Below, piece by piece: positions 30,614 through 35,106 of a stretch of 35,106 nucleotides of DNA. The notes beneath the pieces were generated by a model that had not been told where the DNA came from, did not search any database, and worked only from the letters and a program-made list of their open reading frames with translations. The position numbers and the translations under genes are program-made. The stretch's first letter is position 1, and every line of letters starts with the position of its first letter. The stretch comes from Pseudomonadota bacterium (GTDB lineage Bacteria; Pseudomonadota; Alphaproteobacteria; Sphingomonadales; Sphingomonadaceae): assembly GCA_018240865.1 (NCBI GenBank), contig JAFEEY010000039.1:1-35106 (forward strand), written 5' to 3'.

Positions 30614-31621
30614 AGCAAGAAGCTTGCCGCCCTGATGGCGCGCGGCACCGCATTCCTGGGCAGCGAGGTCGCGATCATGTGCGGCGCCATGTCGTGGGTG
30701 TCGGAGCGGAATCTGGTCGCGGCGATGTCGAACGCTGGCGGGTTCGGGCTGATCGCCTGCGGTGCGATGACGCCCGAGCTGCTGGACACGGAGATCGCCG
30801 GCACCAAGGCGCTGACCGGCAAGCCGTTCGGCGTTAACCTGATCACCATGCACCCGCAGCTGCTGGACCTGATCGCGGTCTGCGCACGGCACCAGGTGAG
30901 CCATGTCGTGCTCGCCGGCGGCCTGCCGCCCGCCGGCAGCCTGGAAGCGATCAAGGCGATGGGCGCGAAGCTGATCTGCTTCGCCCCTGCGCTGGCGCTT
31001 GCCAAGAAACTGATCCGCTCCGGCGTCGACGCGCTGGTGATCGAGGGGATGGAAGCGGGTGGCCATATCGGCCCTGTCTCGACCTCTGTGCTCGCGCAGG
31101 AAATCCTGCCCGAAGTGGCCGATCAGGTGCCGGTCTTCATCGCCGGCGGCATCGGCCGGGGCGAAGCGATCGCGGGCTATCTGGAGATGGGCGCGGCGGG
31201 CGTCCAGCTCGGCACGCGCTTCGTCTGCGCGACCGAGAGCATCGCTCATCCGAACTTCAAGAAGGCGTTCATCCGCGCCTCGGCGCGCGAAGCAGTCGCG
31301 AGCGTGCAGGTCGATCCGCGCCTGCCCGTCATCCCGGTCCGGGCGCTCAAGAATCCGGGCACCGAGCTGTTCACGGCAAAGCAGCGCGAAGTCGCCCAGG
31401 CGCTGGATGAAGGGCGGGTCGAGATGGCCGAGGCCCAGCTGCAGATCGAGCATTATTGGGCGGGGGCGCTTCGCCGCGCCGTGATCGACGGCGATGTCGA
31501 GCATGGGAGTCTGATGGCCGGCCAGTCGGTCGGCATGGTCAAGGACGAGCAGCCCGTCGCGCAGATCATCGCGACTTTGGTCGACGAAGCCGCCGACGCA
31601 CTCAGCCGGCGGGCGGCCTGA
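30542..31621 (+). CDS. Nitronate monooxygenase / 2-nitropropane dioxygenase-like flavoprotein
   Basis: About 359 residues from the ATG at 30542; the family-like sequence begins only at KLAALMARGTAFLGSEVAIM. It is an FMN TIM barrel: GAMSWVSERNLVAAMSNAGG near the N-terminus, GKPFGVNLITMHP, ALVIEGMEAGGHIGPVSTSV with the GG-H phosphate/substrate site, FIAGGIGRGEAIAGYLEMGA, and GVQLGTRFVCATES for FMN phosphate. Members oxidise nitroalkanes or act as enoyl reductases, and the actual substrate is unknown. The first 25 or so residues (MSRLMATATDETIPTPSPFR and on) are encoded by the palindromic element, so the start is uncertain: 30542, 30554 or the internal ATG at 30635. A start at 30470 would overlap lysC and is unlikely. 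Convergent with the AraC-type gene, one base apart. Confidence 0.82.
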   Translation: MSRLMATATDETIPTPSPFREREGSKKLAALMARGTAFLGSEVAIMCGAMSWVSERNLVAAMSNAGGFGLIACGAMTPELLDTEIAGTKALTGKPFGVNLITMHPQLLDLIAVCARHQVSHVVLAGGLPPAGSLEAIKAMGAKLICFAPALALAKKLIRSGVDALVIEGMEAGGHIGPVSTSVLAQEILPEVADQVPVFIAGGIGRGEAIAGYLEMGAAGVQLGTRFVCATESIAHPNFKKAFIRASAREAVASVQVDPRLPVIPVRALKNPGTELFTAKQREVAQALDEGRVEMAEAQLQIEHYWAGALRRAVIDGDVEHGSLMAGQSVGMVKDEQPVAQIIATLVDEAADALSRRAA

Positions 31622-31622
31622 T

Positions 31623-32516
31623 TCAACGCTGAAGGCGGTGCAGGCCCTGAAGCGCTGCGCCGACTTCGCGCAGGCGGCTCGATGCGGCCGAGCGCAGCAG
31701 CGGGCGCGGCAAGGCGAAATAAGCGCGCGGGCTCATACCCATGAAGCGGCGGAATTCGCGGTTGAAATGGGACTGGTCGCAATAGGCGTGATCCAGCACC
31801 TCGCTGATCGGCCGGCCCTGCGGCTCCAGCAGACTGGCGAGCGTGCGCAGGAAGCGCTGGCGACGAAGCAGCGTCTTGGTCGAAAAGCCGAACCAGCGCC
31901 GGCAGGCGCGCACCAGGCGCGCGGGCGTCATGCCGAGATGCCGGGCCAGTTCCTCGACAGTCTGCTCTTCAGGATTGCCGAGCCCGGCAAGAATGGCCGC
32001 GATCTTCGGATCAGGGCGGTAATATCTGGGCAGCAGGCTTGTCAGCCAATCGTCCAGCAGCGCGATCCGCGCCTGATCGTCGCCGGCGTGCTCGAGCCTC
32101 TCGCGCAGTGCAGCGATGCCGGGTAGCACGGCGTCCGCTGGCGCCCATGCATCGGCCAGCGCGCTGGCGGGCATTTTGACCAGGCTCGCCCAGCCTTCCG
32201 GGGTGAAGCCGATCCCAAGCATCAAACCCGGCCGCGCCCGAAAGGCTCGCGCGCGGGACGTCGGGCCGAACAGCGCGGCGTGAGGCGCCGGCGCCAGGCC
32301 GCCATCCGCCTGGCCGATATCCCAGACAGGCCCGAAACCCAGGCGCAGATTGCCCCATTCGGGATGCAGCCAATCCTCGATTTCCGTGCCGGCCGGCCCG
32401 TGGATTTCAGTGAAATAATAGGATGTAATCAGGCCCGGCTGCAGCGCCCGCGACGGATAGAAGCGGATATCCGCACTAATTTTCCTCTCCGGTTGGTCCG
32501 GAGCAAAATCCGTCAC
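31623..32516 (-). CDS. AraC-family transcriptional regulator
   Basis: 297 residues. The N-terminal half (about 15-120) is a sensor-like region (PGLITSYYFTEIHGPAGTEI, then WGNLRLGFGPVWDIG). The C-terminal half carries the AraC double helix-turn-helix (about 185-270): ELARHLGMTPARLVRACRRW, and the second reader helix with ISEVLDHAYCDQSHFNREFR and FMGMSPRAYF, the family signature. The ligand and target are not known. It is followed tail to tail by the monooxygenase gene, and lies 55 bases downstream of the queA stop on the same strand. Confidence 0.9.
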   Translation of the reverse strand: MTDFAPDQPERKISADIRFYPSRALQPGLITSYYFTEIHGPAGTEIEDWLHPEWGNLRLGFGPVWDIGQADGGLAPAPHAALFGPTSRARAFRARPGLMLGIGFTPEGWASLVKMPASALADAWAPADAVLPGIAALRERLEHAGDDQARIALLDDWLTSLLPRYYRPDPKIAAILAGLGNPEEQTVEELARHLGMTPARLVRACRRWFGFSTKTLLRRQRFLRTLASLLEPQGRPISEVLDHAYCDQSHFNREFRRFMGMSPRAYFALPRPLLRSAASSRLREVGAALQGLHRLQR

Positions 32517-32571
32517 GCAACATCCCCCTACAGCGCGTCGAAACCTTCCTAATTGGCGATTTCGCAGCTGG

Positions 32572-33597
32572 CTAGGGGATCAACAGCGAGGCGTCTCCGT
32601 AACTGTAGAAGCGATAGCCGCCCGCAATCGCGTGTTCGTAGGCGGCGAGCATCCGCTCGCGCCCCATCAGCGCCGAGACCAGCATGAACAATGTCGATTT
32701 CGGCAAATGGAAATTGGTCATCAGCCCGTCGATCGCGCGGAAGCGATAGCCGGGCGTGATGAAGATCGCGGTGTCGCCTTCGAAGGGGCGGATCACGCCG
32801 TCCTCGCCCGTCGCGCTTTCGAGCAGGCGGAGGCTCGTCGTGCCGACAGCGATCACCCGGCCGCCGTTCGCCCGCACCTTGTTCAGGCGGCCGGCAGTGG
32901 CGGCGTCCATGCGGCCCCATTCGGCGTGCATCCGGTGCGCGTCCGTGTCCTCAGCCTTGACCGGGAGAAAAGTGCCGGCGCCGACATGCAAGGTCAGCGT
33001 TTCGTGCGCGATGCCAGCATCGGCCAGCGCCGCCATCAAAGGCGGCGTAAAATGCAGCGCGGCGGTGGGGGCCGCGACAGCCCCTTTTTCGCGCGCGAAC
33101 ATCGTCTGATAATCCGCGCGGTCGCGGGCATCGGCTTCGCGTTTGCTGGCGATATAGGGCGGCAGCGGCATCCGCCCGGCCCGCTCCAGCAACAGCTCCA
33201 CCGGCTCGTCGCCCAGGAAATGCAGCAGGAAGCTGCCATCCGCCGCGCGCGCTTCGGCCACGGCCTCGACGCCTTCGCCAAAGTCGATCGTATCGCCTCC
33301 GCCCAGGCGCTTGGCGTTGCGGATGAAGGCGTGCCAGCGCCTGAGCCCCTCGCGTTTGTGCAAGGTGGCGCCAATCCTTGCTGCACCGCGACGTCCTTCC
33401 AGTTGCGCCGGGATCACGCGCGTATCGTTGAAGACCAGGCAATCGCCGGCGCGCAGCAGCGCGGGCAGGTCGCGGACGATGCGATCACCGGTTCGCCCGC
33501 CCTCCAGCACCAGCAGCCGCGCGCTGTCACGCGGCTCCGCGGGGCGCAACGCGATCCGTTCGGGCGGGAGATCGAAGTCGAAAAGGTCGACGCGCAT
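32572..33597 (-). CDS. queA: tRNA preQ1 ribosyltransferase-isomerase
   Basis: 341 residues. QueA moves the ribose of S-adenosylmethionine onto preQ1 in tRNA, giving epoxyqueuosine. Signatures: [20 protein letters not shown] at the start, [48 protein letters not shown], and the C-terminal [19 protein letters not shown] then [12 protein letters not shown]. The ATG at 33597 begins the conserved sequence; the frame is open five codons further (33612) but those bases belong to the palindromic repeat. The usual neighbour tgt is not seen downstream, where an AraC-type regulator follows instead. Confidence 0.96.
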   Translation of the reverse strand: MRVDLFDFDLPPERIALRPAEPRDSARLLVLEGGRTGDRIVRDLPALLRAGDCLVFNDTRVIPAQLEGRRGAARIGATLHKREGLRRWHAFIRNAKRLGGGDTIDFGEGVEAVAEARAADGSFLLHFLGDEPVELLLERAGRMPLPPYIASKREADARDRADYQTMFAREKGAVAAPTAALHFTPPLMAALADAGIAHETLTLHVGAGTFLPVKAEDTDAHRMHAEWGRMDAATAGRLNKVRANGGRVIAVGTTSLRLLESATGEDGVIRPFEGDTAIFITPGYRFRAIDGLMTNFHLPKSTLFMLVSALMGRERMLAAYEHAIAGGYRFYSYGDASLLIP

Positions 33598-33611
33598 ATC
33601 GAACCCTAGCA

Positions 33612-33700
33612 CCGTTCGGGCTGAGCCTGTCGAAGCCCTTCCTTTTCTTCTGGGTTTCCGAAAAAAGAAGGAAAGGCTTCGACAGCCTCAGCCCGAACGG
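33612..33700. repeat. Long palindromic repeat between the cyclophilin and queA genes
   Basis: Arms at 33612-33637 and 33675-33700 are 26-base inverted repeats with one mismatch (outer part CCGTTCGGGCTGAG). Complementarity continues inward as CTTCC against GGAAAG. The GTCGAAGC/GCTTCGAC core relates it to the element at 26671-26740. It fills most of the gap of 106 bases between the two genes and may cut read-through. Confidence 0.82.
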
Positions 33701-33703
33701 AGT

Positions 33704-34420
33704 TTAATTGCCGGGCTGGGGAGTTGGAGCCGGCGACGGTGTCGCGGCCGGCGTTGGGACAGGCTCCGGCGCAGCGGGCGTCGGCGTTGGGGCAGGGGTC
33801 GGCGCGGTCGCCGGCAGCGGCACGATCGCCGCATTCTCGCCGTCCGCCTGGATGAAGGCCTTGACGATGCGCGACGGGTCGGCCGGCGGCTCGCCGCGGT
33901 TGATCGCATCGACGAACTGCATGCCGGAGATAACGCGGCCAAACACCGTGTAATGATTGTCGAGGCGGAGCGTCGGCATCAGCATGATGTAGAATTGGCT
34001 ATTCGCGGAATCGACCGAATCCGCGCGCGCCATCGACGTCGCGCCGCGCACATGTGGCAAATCGTTGAACTCCGCCTTCAGATCGGGAAGCGTGGAGCCG
34101 CCTTCGCCCGTGCCCTTGGGGTCGCCGCCCTGCGCCATAAAGCCTTCGATCACGCGGTGAAAGGTCAGGCCGTTGTAGAAGCCGGCGCGCGTCAGCTGCT
34201 TGATCCGCGCGACATGGTTGGGCGCCTTGTCCGGCCGCAATTGCACCAGCACCCGACCGCCGGTCGACAGGTCGAGCACCCAGGTATCCTCGGGCGTGAT
34301 CGGCGGCGCGGGCGAAGCCGTCGCGGTCGGCGTCGGGCTCGGCTTCGGATCCTTCTTCGCGATCGCCGCCGTCGCGAAGATCGCGCCCAGCATGGCAAGG
34401 AAAGCGGCGATAAAACGCAT
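33704..34420 (-). CDS. Exported cyclophilin-type peptidyl-prolyl isomerase with Pro-rich tails
   Basis: 238 residues. A signal peptide (1-21, ending AAIA) and a Pro/Thr-rich linker (PKPSPTPTATASPAPP, about 25-40) precede the cyclophilin domain (about 45-200). Signatures: FYNGLTFHRVIEGFMAQGGD (with the catalytic Arg of FHRV and the FMAQGGD motif), GATSMARADSVDSANSQFYI, and LDNHYTVFGRVISGMQFVD. It probably helps proteins fold in the periplasm. The C-terminal 35 residues are simple repeats of Pro, Thr and Ala (PTPAPTPTPAAPEPVPTPAA), likely unstructured. It lies between coaD and queA on the same strand. Confidence 0.92.
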   Translation of the reverse strand: MRFIAAFLAMLGAIFATAAIAKKDPKPSPTPTATASPAPPITPEDTWVLDLSTGGRVLVQLRPDKAPNHVARIKQLTRAGFYNGLTFHRVIEGFMAQGGDPKGTGEGGSTLPDLKAEFNDLPHVRGATSMARADSVDSANSQFYIMLMPTLRLDNHYTVFGRVISGMQFVDAINRGEPPADPSRIVKAFIQADGENAAIVPLPATAPTPAPTPTPAAPEPVPTPAATPSPAPTPQPGN

Positions 34421-34523
34421 TCAAGGGACTCCGATTATTCGGCCTGGATCAGCCACGCCGCTAGAATTTACCGGCTTAGCGGAGGCTGAATAGACGCAAC
34501 TGCCCTGCTGGCCAAGCATCTCG

Positions 34524-34549
34524 AAAAATAGGGACTGTCCCTCATTTTT
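34524..34549 (-). terminator. Hairpin terminator at the end of coaD
   Basis: GGGAC-T-GTCCC with flanking AAAAAT and ATTTTT forms a near-symmetric palindrome. On the minus strand the stem is followed by TATTTTT, a Rho-independent pattern, right at the coaD stop (34549-34551). It is symmetric enough to work in both directions. It also resembles a common dispersed palindrome (GGGACTGTCCCT). Confidence 0.65.
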
Positions 34550-35049
34550 CAGCTGCCCATGCGGCCCAGTTTTTCGACGCGCGCGACAACATCCCTTTGC
34601 ACCGCCGGCGTCACGAAGTTGCCGATATCGCCCCCGAACATCGCGATTTCCTTGACCAGCCGCGATGCGATCGGCTGCAGCGAGACGTCGGCCATCAGGA
34701 AGACCGTCTCGATCCGGTCGTTCAGCTGCTGGTTCATGCCCGCCATCTGATACTCATATTCGAAATCCGCGACCGCCCGCAGGCCGCGCACGATCACCGA
34801 TGCGCCCTGCCGCTCGGCGAAGGTCATCAGCAGCGAATCGAAGGGAACAACGTGGATATGACTGCCCTCCCCGTCCACTTCGCGTTCGACCATCTCGATC
34901 CGTTCATCGACCGTGAACATCGGCGATTTGGACGGATTGGTGGTGACGCCGATCACCAACCGGTCGACCAGCTTCGCGCCCCGGCGGATGATGTCCATAT
35001 GACCAAGAGTGATCGGATCGAAGGTGCCCGGATAGACGCCGATGCGCAT
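34549..35049 (-). CDS. coaD: Pantetheine-phosphate adenylyltransferase
   Basis: 166 residues, the usual length. CoaD transfers AMP from ATP to 4'-phosphopantetheine, the penultimate step of coenzyme A synthesis. The nucleotidyltransferase start YPGTFDPITLGHMDIIRRGA holds the T-x-G-H motif (T14 to H17). Further on are IVRGLRAVADFEYEYQMAGM (about 86-105) and the C-terminal SLQPIASRLVKEIAMFGGD, which takes the place of the ISST-x2-R nucleotide motif. It forms a minus-strand run with the cyclophilin and queA genes. The start at 35049 follows the stop of the upstream gene by one base. Confidence 0.97.
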   Translation of the reverse strand: MRIGVYPGTFDPITLGHMDIIRRGAKLVDRLVIGVTTNPSKSPMFTVDERIEMVEREVDGEGSHIHVVPFDSLLMTFAERQGASVIVRGLRAVADFEYEYQMAGMNQQLNDRIETVFLMADVSLQPIASRLVKEIAMFGGDIGNFVTPAVQRDVVARVEKLGRMGS

Positions 35050-35050
35050 A

Positions 35051-35106
35051 TTATCTGTCCCTGTCGATGATGTAGCGGGCGATCGCGCGCAGCAGGTCCG
35101 CTTCCG
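35051..35106 (-). CDS. C-terminal end of an unidentified protein (partial)
   Basis: One minus-strand frame is open from the window edge and reads EADLLRAIARYIIDRDR before a TAA at 35051-35053. It ends one base before the coaD start, which suggests a real upstream gene co-transcribed with coaD. Seventeen residues are too few to name a family. Confidence 0.5.
   Translation of the reverse strand, partial: EADLLRAIARYIIDRDR

Noticed and set aside
33707..33830. CRISPR-like or tandem repeat array
   Set aside because: The short repeats encode the Pro-Thr-Ala tail of the cyclophilin gene and have no spacer structure. No CRISPR array was seen anywhere in the window.

Overview
The window looks like sphingomonad DNA (Alphaproteobacteria, Sphingomonadaceae or close kin). 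Supporting signs are high GC, a PEPxxWA-type sorting tail, FecI/FecR/TonB-receptor modules, the divergent ubiG/lysC pair, the gltD-gltB locus and a coaD/cyclophilin/queA run. It also carries many short palindromic repeats of the kind scattered through sphingomonad genomes. The genus call is inference.

Layout. 1-1017: an ECF sigma/FecR pair running off the left edge. 1112-3352: a cupredoxin/DUF4142 operon divergent from an ECF sigma gene and a cytochrome b561 gene. The two transcription units share a perfectly symmetric double promoter centred at 1995/1996. 3473-4393: an M14-type metallopeptidase.

4629-15719: an ~11 kb integrative element in the 3' end of tRNA-Leu(CAG). It is bounded by a direct repeat of the tRNA end and carries a P4-type tyrosine integrase next to the intact tRNA. 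Its cargo is a lasso-peptide uptake and linearisation module: FecI-type sigma, FecR, TonB-dependent receptor and a lasso isopeptidase. A lasso cyclase lacking its N-terminal part sits tail to tail with the isopeptidase. No precursor peptide, B protein or exporter was found. A frameshifted gene of unknown function lies beside the integrase.

15881-24661: housekeeping genes: an NDUFA9-like protein, uppP, then the translationally coupled run gltD, a DUF2059 gene and gltB. Both glutamate synthase subunits contain a palindromic repeat that is read through in frame. 24770-31621: a PEP-CTERM protein, a GFA-family protein, a glutathione transferase, an M20 peptidase, ubiG, lysC and a nitronate monooxygenase-like gene whose 5' end lies in another palindromic element. 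31623-35106, minus strand: an AraC-type regulator, queA, a secreted cyclophilin, coaD and the tail of an unidentified gene.

The three points most worth following up are the tRNA-Leu island with a lasso-consuming module but a headless cyclase, the in-frame palindromes in both subunits of glutamate synthase, and the concentric bidirectional ECF promoter.
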